DNA of 57,750 bases from Pseudomonadota bacterium (GTDB lineage Bacteria; Myxococcota_A; Bradymonadia; Bradymonadales; GCA-2716585), in NCBI GenBank assembly GCA_005804885.1, contig SYOX01000038.1, positions 1 to 57,750 of the forward strand, written 5' to 3'. Below are positions 36,368 to 43,542 of this stretch, one piece after another. The notes below the pieces were generated by a model. The model saw only the letters and a program-made list of their open reading frames with translations, was not told where the DNA came from and searched no databases. A program made the translations under genes and the position numbers. Position 1 is the stretch's first letter; the number at the start of each line of letters is the position of its first letter.

Positions 36368-37819
36368 CTACTTGCGGGCCATGTGATCCTCGAAGTGGCT
36401 GCCGGTCTCCTCGACGAAGCGATCGCGCAGGGTCGCCAGCGCCGCCATGATCTCCAGGCGCTCCAGGGTCAGGCGCTGGATGAGCTTGCGGTCGGTCAGC
36501 ACCAGGGTGCGCAGGATGATCCGATCCCTGTAGCGGGCCAGCTGTCGCCGGTAGCGCAGGTAGAAGAAGCCGGCCGGCGGCAGGGAGAGCAGATAGAGGA
36601 AGGTCAGCAGCAGGCTGTGCTGGCTCAGGAGCCAGATCCCGAGGGCCTGGGCGGCGTAGAAGAAGGGGTAGAGCGCCATGCCGGCCACGAAGCCCTGGAA
36701 GGCCCTGCGGGCCTCGTCCGGGGCCTTGAGCGCGGCCGCCTTGGTCAGCTGGTAGGGCAGCAGGTTGTGGATCAGGCCCCAGATCGCCACCGGCGCAAAG
36801 AGGAGCGCGTAGAGGGTGAACTTGAGCGACTCCTTGCGCAGCGAGAGCGTGTGGGGCTTGCGCTCCAGGAAGTTGTGGTGGAGCTGGACCTGGGAGAGGT
36901 GCTCCTTGTAGGCGCGCACCCGCTTGCGGATGTCGTCGACCAGCTCCGGGTCCGAGCTGATGAAGTGCGTGATCGCGTCGGCGATGCGCTGCTTCATCCA
37001 GAACTTGTCGTCGAGGTCGGCCCTGGCCTCGGGGGTGTTGCGCAGCTCGTCCATGACGCGATCGCCGAGGCTCTTTGCGCCCTCCCACTGCCCGATCATG
37101 TCGTCAATCAGGCGCCGGCCGTAGATGTCCCAGATGTCCTTCGTCAGCGAGAGCACCACGTCCGACTCGATGTGCGTGGCCGCCTGCCGGATCTCCTCCT
37201 GGAGGGTGTCGGTCAGATCGCGGGCCGCCGCCCTGGGGTCCTCGCGGTGCTGGTCGGCCCACGCCGACACCTCGATCGGCGCCCCGAAGCGCACCAGCAC
37301 GCTGGTCAGGAAGCGATCGCGGTTCTCGAAGTTGAGCCCCACGGGGATGATCCGCACCCCGGCCCCGTAGTCGGCCAGCGCCTCGGCCCCGAGCGCGATC
37401 CGCGCCGTGCCGGTCTTGATCTCGTTGACGGCGCGCTCCTCGGAGTTGTGCCCCTCCGGGAAGATCCCGATGCAGCCGCCGCCCAGCAGCGTGTCGTAGG
37501 CCCGCCGGAAGCTGTCCTCGTTGCGGCCGGTCTGGGTCGGATCGTCCTGGGCCCTGTAGACCGGGATCACCCCGCACTGATCAAAGAGCGCGGCCACGAG
37601 GGGGTTCTTGAAGAGGCCGCTGCGCGCCATGTAGCAGACCGTCCGCTCGGTCTGCGTCCCGAGCACCACCGTGTCCATGATCGAGTTGGGGTGGTTGGCC
37701 GCGAAGATCAGCGGCCCGGCGTGCGGCACGTTCTCGCGCCCCGAGGACTGGATGTCGACGTAATAAAGCCCCAGCGCCGCGCGCAACATCTGCCGCAAGG
37801 CTCGGTACAACACCGGCAT
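36368..37819 (-). CDS. PlsC-like glycerol-phosphate acyltransferase with C-terminal membrane domain
   Basis: 483 residues from ATG 37819, which has GAGG seven bases upstream; a GTG at 37849 is the alternative. The PlsC motifs are present: NHPNSIMD (NHx4D catalytic pair, near 41-46), GIFPEGHNSEE near 115-122, and VRIIPVGLNF. The long C-terminal half has helices and two or three membrane segments (about 330-420), so it is larger than a minimal PlsC and resembles glycerol-3-phosphate acyltransferase-type proteins. It likely acylates lysophosphatidate or a related lipid at the inner membrane. Confidence 0.85.
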   Translation of the reverse strand: MPVLYRALRQMLRAALGLYYVDIQSSGRENVPHAGPLIFAANHPNSIMDTVVLGTQTERTVCYMARSGLFKNPLVAALFDQCGVIPVYRAQDDPTQTGRNEDSFRRAYDTLLGGGCIGIFPEGHNSEERAVNEIKTGTARIALGAEALADYGAGVRIIPVGLNFENRDRFLTSVLVRFGAPIEVSAWADQHREDPRAAARDLTDTLQEEIRQAATHIESDVVLSLTKDIWDIYGRRLIDDMIGQWEGAKSLGDRVMDELRNTPEARADLDDKFWMKQRIADAITHFISSDPELVDDIRKRVRAYKEHLSQVQLHHNFLERKPHTLSLRKESLKFTLYALLFAPVAIWGLIHNLLPYQLTKAAALKAPDEARRAFQGFVAGMALYPFFYAAQALGIWLLSQHSLLLTFLYLLSLPPAGFFYLRYRRQLARYRDRIILRTLVLTDRKLIQRLTLERLEIMAALATLRDRFVEETGSHFEDHMARK

Positions 37820-37928
37820 GGCGATCCTCGCCTGAAGGCCCCAGGGCACGCCGGACGACCCGCCGCCCCCCTCAAGAGCTCCAATGCCCTCAGGATGCGC
37901 GCTTTGTGACCCAAAGGCCAGCCCGCGC

Positions 37929-37964
37929 CCTGAGGGCCTCCCTCATGGGCAGCTCGCCCTCAGG
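37929..37964. repeat. Inverted repeat CCTGAGGGC ... GCCCTCAGG
   Basis: Perfect 9-bp arms (37929-37937 and 37956-37964) around 18 nt. The 220-bp gap between the M20 and acyltransferase genes is crowded with CCCTCAGG/CCTGAGGG words, suggesting a small local repeat family. No gene is visible in the gap. Confidence 0.5.
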
Positions 37965-38011
37965 CGCCCCCACAGAGGGGCCGACGAGGCCATCGTCTGG
38001 CCCTCGGGCGC

Positions 38012-38037
38012 CCTCAGGCGGCCGTCGGGGCCTGAGG
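38012..38037 (-). terminator. Hairpin directly after the M20 dipeptidase stop
   Basis: CCTCAGGC (38012-38019) pairs with GCCTGAGG (38030-38037) over a 10-nt loop, one base past the stop codon of the leftward gene. It belongs to the same CCTGAGG word family as the preceding repeat. No T run follows. Confidence 0.45.
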
Positions 38038-38038
38038 T

Positions 38039-39412
38039 TCAACCGCGCGTCGCGGCGAAGAGCTCCATGAAGCGCGCCGACGCCACGATCCCGCCAAAGA
38101 AGCAGTCCAGGTCGATCTTCTCGTTGGGCGAGTGCAGCCGGTCGTCGGGCAGCCCGAAGCCCATCAAGACCACCGGGATCCCGAGGATGGCGCTGAAGTC
38201 CGACACCACCGGGATCGACCCGCCGCTGCGGATCAGGACCGCGTCGGACCCGAAGGCCTCCGCCAACGCCGCCCGCGCCGCGCCGACCGCCACGCCCTCG
38301 GCGTTGACGATGACCGGATTGCCCCCGTGCAGCTCGCGGACCTCGACCTTGACGCCCTCGGGCGCGTGAGCCTCGAAGTGGGCTTTTATCTTGGCTCCGA
38401 TGTCCTCCGAGCCCTGATCCGGCACCAGCCGGCACGAGAACTTCGCCATCGCCTTGCTCGGCAGCACCGTCTTGGCCCCCTGGCCAACAAAGCCGCCGAG
38501 AATCCCGTTGCAGTCCAGCGTCGGCCTCCCCCAGCTCCGCTCCAGCGTCGTAAAGCCCTCCTCGCCGACCATCTTCGGCGCCCCGCAGCTGTCGCGGAAC
38601 TTCTCCTCGTCGAAGGGCAGGGCCGCCCACGCCGCGCGCTCCTGCTCGGTCAAGGCCCGCACGTCGTCGTAGAAGCCCTCGACCCTCACCCGCCCCGCCT
38701 CGTCCTTGAGCGAGGCGATCAGCGAACACAGGGTGTTGATCGGGTTGGCCACCGCCCCGCCGAAGAGCCCCGAGTGCAGATCGTGCCCAGGCCCCTGCAC
38801 CTCCACCTCAAAGTAGGCCAGCCCCCGCAAGCCGTAGACGATCGCCGGCATCCCCGGCGCGAACATCGACGTGTCCGAGATCACCACCGCGTCGGCCGCC
38901 AGCGCCTCTCGCCGCGCCTCGACGTAGGGCGCCAGGTTCGGGCTGCCGATCTCCTCCTCACCCTCGACCAAAAACTTGAGGTTTAGCGGTAGCTTACCGT
39001 TCAACGCGAGGTGCGCCTCGGCCGCCAGGACGTGCGCGATCATCTGGCCCTTGTCGTCGGTCGCGCCGCGGGCATGCAGCCTTCCGTCGCGCACCGTCGG
39101 CTCAAAGGGCCCCGTCACCCACAGCTCCAGCGGATCGGGCGGCTGGACGTCGTAATGCCCGTAGACCAGCACGGTCGGCGCCTGCGGCCCCGCGCCCATG
39201 TGCTCGGCGTAGACGATGGGGTGGCGGGCCGTCTCGTGGATCGCCACGTCGAAGCCCATCGCCGCGAAGCGCTCCTTGAGCCAGCCCGCGGCAGCCCGCA
39301 CGTCGCCGCCGTGGGCCGGATCGGTCGAGACGCTCGGGATGCGCAGCAGCGCCTTGAGGTCTTCGAGGTGCCGCTCCCGGTGTTGCTCAAGGTACGCCTT
39401 CATCTCTCCCAT
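38039..39412 (-). CDS. M20-family metallopeptidase (dipeptidase-like)
   Basis: 457 residues from ATG 39412, with GGAGG eight bases upstream. The cytosolic two-zinc peptidase is recognised by VYGHYDVQPPDP (metal His and Asp near 84-90), RGATDDKGQMI (bridging Asp), VEGEEEIGSPN (catalytic Glu pair), SDTSMF (Asp), GGSIPVV and the C-terminal HSPNEKIDL (His). The lid domain is signalled by HSGLFGGAVANP. This is the DapE/carnosinase-type branch that cleaves di- and tripeptides. It belongs to a different M20 branch from the amidohydrolase at 94-1344. Confidence 0.92.
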   Translation of the reverse strand: MGEMKAYLEQHRERHLEDLKALLRIPSVSTDPAHGGDVRAAAGWLKERFAAMGFDVAIHETARHPIVYAEHMGAGPQAPTVLVYGHYDVQPPDPLELWVTGPFEPTVRDGRLHARGATDDKGQMIAHVLAAEAHLALNGKLPLNLKFLVEGEEEIGSPNLAPYVEARREALAADAVVISDTSMFAPGMPAIVYGLRGLAYFEVEVQGPGHDLHSGLFGGAVANPINTLCSLIASLKDEAGRVRVEGFYDDVRALTEQERAAWAALPFDEEKFRDSCGAPKMVGEEGFTTLERSWGRPTLDCNGILGGFVGQGAKTVLPSKAMAKFSCRLVPDQGSEDIGAKIKAHFEAHAPEGVKVEVRELHGGNPVIVNAEGVAVGAARAALAEAFGSDAVLIRSGGSIPVVSDFSAILGIPVVLMGFGLPDDRLHSPNEKIDLDCFFGGIVASARFMELFAATRG

Positions 39413-39527
39413 CGCGCCGTCCTCCGTGGTCGTGGTTGCCACCGCCCCCATATCTTTTTTGCCCCCCCAGTGTCCATAGCCGCCGCACACGACCCCGGGG
39501 CGGACGACTCCCGAGCATCGCGGGCCA

Positions 39528-39869
39528 TCACCAGTCCCGGGGAGCGATCACATCCTCGATGTCGACGCCCGCGAAGCCATAAGCCTGGACGATGAATCCG
39601 AAGTCGGCCGCCATGACCTCGCGCGCGACGGTCTCAAGCTCGCTGTCGTGCTCTCCGAACTCATCCTCCAGGTCGTTGATCCTCTCCGTGGCGGCGTGGG
39701 TGATCTGGAGCAAGGCCGGGACGTCGGCGGGCGTGGTGTGCTCGATCTCGTGGCACATCTCCAGGAGGATCAGCTTGATCTTGTCCACGAGAAAATCAGG
39801 GTAGTAGGCGTCGTCGTACATCTCCTTGAGCATGGGGTGATTTTTGATCTGTAAGTTTTTGATTTCCAT
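39528..39869 (-). CDS. DUF5713 family protein
   Basis: 113 residues from ATG 39869 (MEIKNLQIKNHPMLKEMYDD). The block MYDDAYYPDFLVDKIKLILLEMC matches what I recall of DUF5713, a small acidic helical family of unknown function often near toxin or immunity genes. The first 30 codons are unusually AT-rich for this window. TATAAA lies about ten bases before the ATG (39875-39880), so the mRNA might be leaderless. Confidence 0.65.
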   Translation of the reverse strand: MEIKNLQIKNHPMLKEMYDDAYYPDFLVDKIKLILLEMCHEIEHTTPADVPALLQITHAATERINDLEDEFGEHDSELETVAREVMAADFGFIVQAYGFAGVDIEDVIAPRDW

Positions 39870-40148
39870 TGTTTTTATAGGTGTTGGTGTCGATCGGGCC
39901 TTCCCGGCACGGCAGCGTGGCATCCTTTCAAGTTGCCCTCATGTGCGCTCTTCGTCCTGCGACTGTGCCGCTGAGGAGCGAGGTAGTCAACCCGGCCAGG
40001 GCTCTTGTGGCGTTGTCTGGGCCATGGGGAGCAAGGGCGGTTCGATCGCCGCACTTCAGACGGCGCTTGCGTTTGAGGTCAGGGCTCCCAACACTAATGA
40101 TCGCGCTCACGATCCCCTGGACACGTCTGGAATTGTCGAGGTCTGCCC

Positions 40149-42083
40149 ATGTCATCGTCGATTGGCGCTTACCGGCTTGATCGCAAGATCCTGGAACAAT
40201 CCTCCGCCGAGCTCTGGCTGGGGCAGGCCGATCAGGGGCCGACGCGCCTCCTGTGGGTCTTGCCCCCGACGTCGAAGGAGGCCAGCGCCGAGGGGATCGC
40301 GCGCGTGGAGGCGCTCAGGCCCCTGGCCGCGCGCTGCTGGCCTCGGATCGTGGATGTGCAGGCGCGGCTGCTGGTCATGGAGGTCCCCGCGTGGCTGCCC
40401 CACGACGTGCTGATCCTGGATCCGTCGCGGACGCCGCGCGTGGCCCTGCGGCGGGTGCTGGCGATGTGTCGAGATCTGGAGGCCGCGCGCGCGGCTCTGG
40501 TGCGTGCGCGGCTGGCGGGCGGCGCGAAGGCCCCGCGCTGCTTTGACATGGGCGATCATCACCAGGGCAATGGAGATCCCTTGCTGCTGGGGTTCTTGCG
40601 GAGGTTATGGGCGGGCCGGGACATGGTCGTGAGCGTGCAGACGCCCTGGCTTGGGTCGGCGCCCTTCCTGATCGGGATGGAACTGTTCTCGCAAGCCACG
40701 GGACAGATGGCCTTTCCGCCCAGCGCGCTGGTCCACGGGCGCTTCGGCGACGCGCTCTCCGAGGCCTGGGGCGACCTGGAGCCCGACATGGCGCACCTGT
40801 GCCGTCGGCTCATGGACATCGACGACCCGCTGGCGGAGGCGCGGCGCGACGGTGGGGTGGAGGATCGGGAGCCTCCCGAGCTGGTCGATGCGGTGCGCTG
40901 GCTGGAGGTGTACCTCGTCGAGCACCCGGGGGATCACCCGGAGATCGACGGGCTGTTGCTGGACACGGCGCTGGAGTGGGCGCGGGAGAAGGCCTATGAG
41001 GGCGACCTGGGCGCGATCCGGGTCTTGCTGACGCGGCGCCCCGAGTATGGGCAAGTGCCCGCGATCGCTGAGTATATCTGGGCGCACTTCGAGGGGGCGC
41101 TGCTCGGGCCGCTGCGCGAGGGCTGGCCGATGCCGGCCTGCTATGCAGAGATCATCGAGCGGCTCGGCCCGGCCAGCGGCGCGCTCGTCGAGGTGCTGGA
41201 GGAGGAGGGCCGGGGGGTCGGGGCGAGGGTGTCGGCGGCGTTGTTGCTGGGATCGATGGGGGCCGAGGGGGCGTCCAGGGCGTTGGTGCGGGCGCTCAAC
41301 GCGCCGCAGCCCGGCGTCGCCCGCGCGGCGAAGGAGGCGCTGGACAGGATCGGCGCGGCGCCGCCGCTCGGGCTGGACGCGCGGAGGACCCGGATCGTGC
41401 CCTGCTCCCAGGCCTGGGCCGACATGGCGGCGATGGACGGGGGCGAGCAGGTGCGCTTCTGCGACAAGTGCGCCACCCCCGTCGTGCGGGTGCAGGATCT
41501 GGAGGCGCTCGGGGCGATGGCCGGCGTGGGCTGCGCCTTCTTCGATCCGCCGGCGCTGACGGCGCAGGGCGCCTTGATGGTGCGCGCGACGACGGGGATG
41601 TCGTGGTCGCTGGCGCCGGGAGATCGGATCCGCGTCGGCGCGCAGTGGCCCAGAGAGATCGGGCACGACGCGCTGGCCCCTCGCCATGCCGAGATCGAGC
41701 ACCTCGGCGGCGGGCAGATGGCCGTGCGGGCGCTCGACGGCGAGGTGCACCACGGCGCCGTCCGGGTGACGGAGGCGATCTTCGCCCTCGATGAGCGGGT
41801 GGATGTCTGGATCGGGCCGCTGCGCCTGACCCGATCGGGCGCCGATCAGGCCGTCGTGGTGTCGGGTCAGGAGCCCGTCCGGCCGATGATGGCGGGGCGA
41901 GTCGCGGCGCCCTGGGAGCGCGGCGAGCCTCCTCTCCTGCCGCCTGGGATGCCCGCCTTCGAGCCGCCGAGGCTGGCCGGCGCGCCCATGCCCCTGACCC
42001 TGCCGCCTGTGGATCCCACGCCTGAGTCGCCTGAGGATCGCAAGGAGAAGAGCCTGTGGGCGCGCTTCAAGGAGCTCCTGTGA
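40149..42083 (+). CDS. Kinase-like / HEAT / FHA-like regulatory protein
   Basis: 644 residues. The N-terminus (IGAYRLDRKILEQSSAELWLG then LLWVLPP) follows the line of a Ser/Thr-kinase N-lobe, with the Gly loop and the Lys of VAxK lost and no HRD or DFG evident, so it is a strongly degenerate pseudokinase at best. The middle (about 290-400) has HEAT-like units (VSAALLLGSMGAEGASRALV). CPxC-type Cys pairs follow (FCDKC near 438), in a segment like 'MDGGERVRFC..C' found in other proteins of this lineage. Near 490-575 is an FHA-like fold: RIRVGAQWP, LAPRHAEIEHLGGG and GPLRLTR. No TM helix. It may bind phosphopeptides made by active kinases such as the one at 6940. Confidence 0.6.
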   Translation: MSSSIGAYRLDRKILEQSSAELWLGQADQGPTRLLWVLPPTSKEASAEGIARVEALRPLAARCWPRIVDVQARLLVMEVPAWLPHDVLILDPSRTPRVALRRVLAMCRDLEAARAALVRARLAGGAKAPRCFDMGDHHQGNGDPLLLGFLRRLWAGRDMVVSVQTPWLGSAPFLIGMELFSQATGQMAFPPSALVHGRFGDALSEAWGDLEPDMAHLCRRLMDIDDPLAEARRDGGVEDREPPELVDAVRWLEVYLVEHPGDHPEIDGLLLDTALEWAREKAYEGDLGAIRVLLTRRPEYGQVPAIAEYIWAHFEGALLGPLREGWPMPACYAEIIERLGPASGALVEVLEEEGRGVGARVSAALLLGSMGAEGASRALVRALNAPQPGVARAAKEALDRIGAAPPLGLDARRTRIVPCSQAWADMAAMDGGEQVRFCDKCATPVVRVQDLEALGAMAGVGCAFFDPPALTAQGALMVRATTGMSWSLAPGDRIRVGAQWPREIGHDALAPRHAEIEHLGGGQMAVRALDGEVHHGAVRVTEAIFALDERVDVWIGPLRLTRSGADQAVVVSGQEPVRPMMAGRVAAPWERGEPPLLPPGMPAFEPPRLAGAPMPLTLPPVDPTPESPEDRKEKSLWARFKELL

Positions 42084-42231
42084 TCGCGGCACTCCCCCTG
42101 CTGTCCTCCCCCTCGTCACTCCCCCTCCTGTCCTCTCCCTGGCTTGACTCCCCCTGCTGTCCTCCCCCTCGCTGCGCAAGGGGGAGGGACGCTCGCGGTT
42201 CGGGCAAGGGGGATCGGCACTCCACCCCCTG

Positions 42232-42260
42232 TCCCCCTCCTCGCTGCGCAAGGAGGGGGA
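42232..42260. repeat. Left outer hairpin, 10-bp perfect stem
   Basis: TCCCCCTCCT and AGGAGGGGGA flank a loop containing GCTGCGC. It is mirrored by the hairpin at 43446-43474. Confidence 0.75.
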
Positions 42261-42291
42261 ACGCCCGTATTACGGACACGTCGGGATCGGG

Positions 42292-42501
42292 GAGTCGACT
42301 TCGATGGCAGGCAAGGGGAGAGCGGCGAGTCGACTTCGTTGACGGACACGTCGGGATCGGCGAGTCGACTTCGTTGACGGGCACGGAGAGATCGGCGAGT
42401 CGACTTCGGTGACGGGCAAGGGGAGATCATCGAGTCGACTTCGTTGGCGGACACGGAGAGATCGGGGAGTCGACTTCGTTGGTGAGCTCTGCACGTTGAC
42501 G
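42292..42501 (+). repeat. Left array: six tandem 35-bp repeats
   Basis: Units start at 42292, 42327, 42362, 42397, 42432 and 42467, exactly 35 bp apart. Each starts GAGTCGACTTCG, usually followed by TTGACGG. The remaining 16 bases vary among a few related forms (for instance ...GGAGAGATCGGC and ...GTCGGGATCGGC). GTCGAC-TTC-GTTGAC can fold as a short hairpin. The last unit grades into the inner conserved segment. Confidence 0.85.
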
Positions 42502-42545
42502 GTCCACCCGGGCTTGCGCCCGGGCCTTGGGTTTTGTCCTGGGTC

Positions 42546-42565
42546 GCCCCGCCCTCTGGCGGGGC
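42546..42565. repeat. Left inner hairpin GCCCCGCC/GGCGGGGC
   Basis: Perfect 8-bp stem with a CTCT loop, about 50 bp beyond the transposase stop. It is mirrored at 43142-43161. Subterminal hairpins of this type are what Y1 (IS200/IS605) transposases recognise at element ends. Confidence 0.65.
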
Positions 42566-42616
42566 TGGCGACGGGCTGGATGTGAACCGGGGGCTGGCGA
42601 CGGGCCTGGGGGGAGT

Positions 42617-43020
42617 TCAGCGGGGGTCTTCCCAGTCGGGGTTGCAGGTCCCTTTGTCGTGGTGCTGCTTCTGGTTCTTGATGTACCGGGTGAGGTGCGG
42701 GACGTTTCCGGGGGCGACGCTCAGGCCGAAATAGCCGTTTTGCCAACGGAAAGGCATGGGCATGGGCGTGCTTCGGTTCAGACGCAGGCTGCTGACGGAC
42801 TTGAGTTGCCTCATGAACGCCGCAATGCTCGTGGATGGGGCAGGGCACAGGCGAGGTGGACGTGGTTGTGGACGCCGCCGATCGCGATGAGGGCGCCTTC
42901 GAGCTCTTTGACCAGCCCCGTGATGATGGGGTAGAGCGCCAACTTGACCTCCGGGGTGATCAGCGGCGCGCGGGCCTTGGTGCCGAGGACGAAGTGATAT
43001 TGGAGTTTGATCAAGGACAT
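42617..43020 (-). pseudogene. IS200/RAYT-like Y1 (HUH) transposase, single-base frameshift
   Basis: The frame from ATG 43020 (MSLIKLQYHFVLGTKAR) contains the HUH metal-binding motif GGVHNHVHLA near residue 50. It then breaks at the GGGG run near 42837-42841 (plus strand), where one base is missing. The continuation in another frame (AAFMRQLKS ... FRWQNGYFGLSV ... HLTRYIKNQKQHH) carries the catalytic Tyr of RYIKNQ. Together they would make about 133 residues, full length for this family. The element is presumably no longer self-mobile unless frameshifting restores the protein. Confidence 0.8.
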
Positions 43021-43141
43021 GTGCAACCTCACAGGGGGCGCGCCAGCCATCGAGGTTTTCGGCGCTCGCCCGCTCTTGTTGCGCCTTCGTGGACTTTTTC
43101 TTCCCTTATCGTGCCCTCACCCCAACATCACCCCGTCGCCA

Positions 43142-43161
43142 GCCCCGCCGAAGGGCGGGGC
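43142..43161. repeat. Right inner hairpin GCCCCGCC/GGCGGGGC
   Basis: Perfect 8-bp stem with a GAAG loop, mirror image of the hairpin at 42546-42565. It lies about 120 bp upstream of the transposase start. Confidence 0.65.
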
Positions 43162-43205
43162 TTCCTGGGACAAAACCCAAGGCCCAGGCGCAAGCCCGGG
43201 TGGAC

Positions 43206-43415
43206 CGTCAACGTGCAGATCGCATCAACGAAGCCGACTCGCCGATCTCCCCTTGTGCGTCAACGAAGTCGACTCGCCGATCCCGACGTGTCCGTCAACG
43301 AAGTCGACTCGATGCTCTCCCCTTGTCCACCAACGAAGTCGACTCCCCGATCTCTCCGTGACCATCAACGAAGTCGACTCGCTGATCTCCCCGTGCCCAT
43401 CAACGAAGTCGACTC
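43206..43415 (-). repeat. Right array: six tandem 35-bp repeats, opposite orientation
   Basis: Reading the minus strand, GAGTCGACTTCG-type units start at 43415, 43380, 43345, 43310, 43275 and 43240 (the last with GAGTCGGC), exactly 35 bp apart. The unit at 43310 is identical to the left-array unit at 42327. A seventh copy begins at 43524, beyond the outer hairpin. Confidence 0.85.
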
Positions 43416-43445
43416 CCCGATCCGCCGTGCCCGTAATACAAGCGT

Positions 43446-43474
43446 TCCCCCTCCTTGCGCAGCGAGGAGGGGGA
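43446..43474. repeat. Right outer hairpin, 10-bp perfect stem
   Basis: TCCCCCTCCT and AGGAGGGGGA around TGCGCAGCG, reverse complement of the left outer hairpin at 42232-42260. Confidence 0.75.
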
Positions 43475-43542
43475 CAGAGGGTGGAGTTCGCCGATCTCTC
43501 CGTGCCCGTCAACGAAGTCGACTCGCCGATATCGTCGGGATC

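Larger units (their letters stand above)
42162..43524. mobile_element. Mirror-symmetric element: hairpins and 35-bp repeat arrays around a Y1 transposase
   Basis: From outside to inside on both sides: a hairpin of CCCCCTC...GAGGGGG type, an array of six 35-bp repeats, a conserved segment (CCACCCGGGCTTGCGCC and GCCTTGGGTTTTGTCC), and a GCCCCGCC/GGCGGGGC hairpin. The right half is the reverse complement of the left. In the centre is a leftward, frameshifted IS200/RAYT-type transposase. A further CTCCCCCTC/AAGGGGGAG hairpin lies at 42162-42187, and 42084-42161 is CTCCCCCT-rich. A single extra repeat at 43490-43524 directly precedes the CotH-like gene. Confidence 0.75.

Noticed and set aside
42292..43415. 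The regular 35-bp repeat arrays as CRISPR arrays
   Set aside because: The whole period is 35 bp, so 'spacers' would be about 16 bp and they closely resemble one another. The arrays are mirror images and no cas genes are present.
42835..43542. A long coding extension upstream of the CotH-like gene, running through the repeats
   Set aside because: The frame is open only because the 35-bp repeats lack stops in it. It is antisense to the transposase and shows no protein-like pattern.
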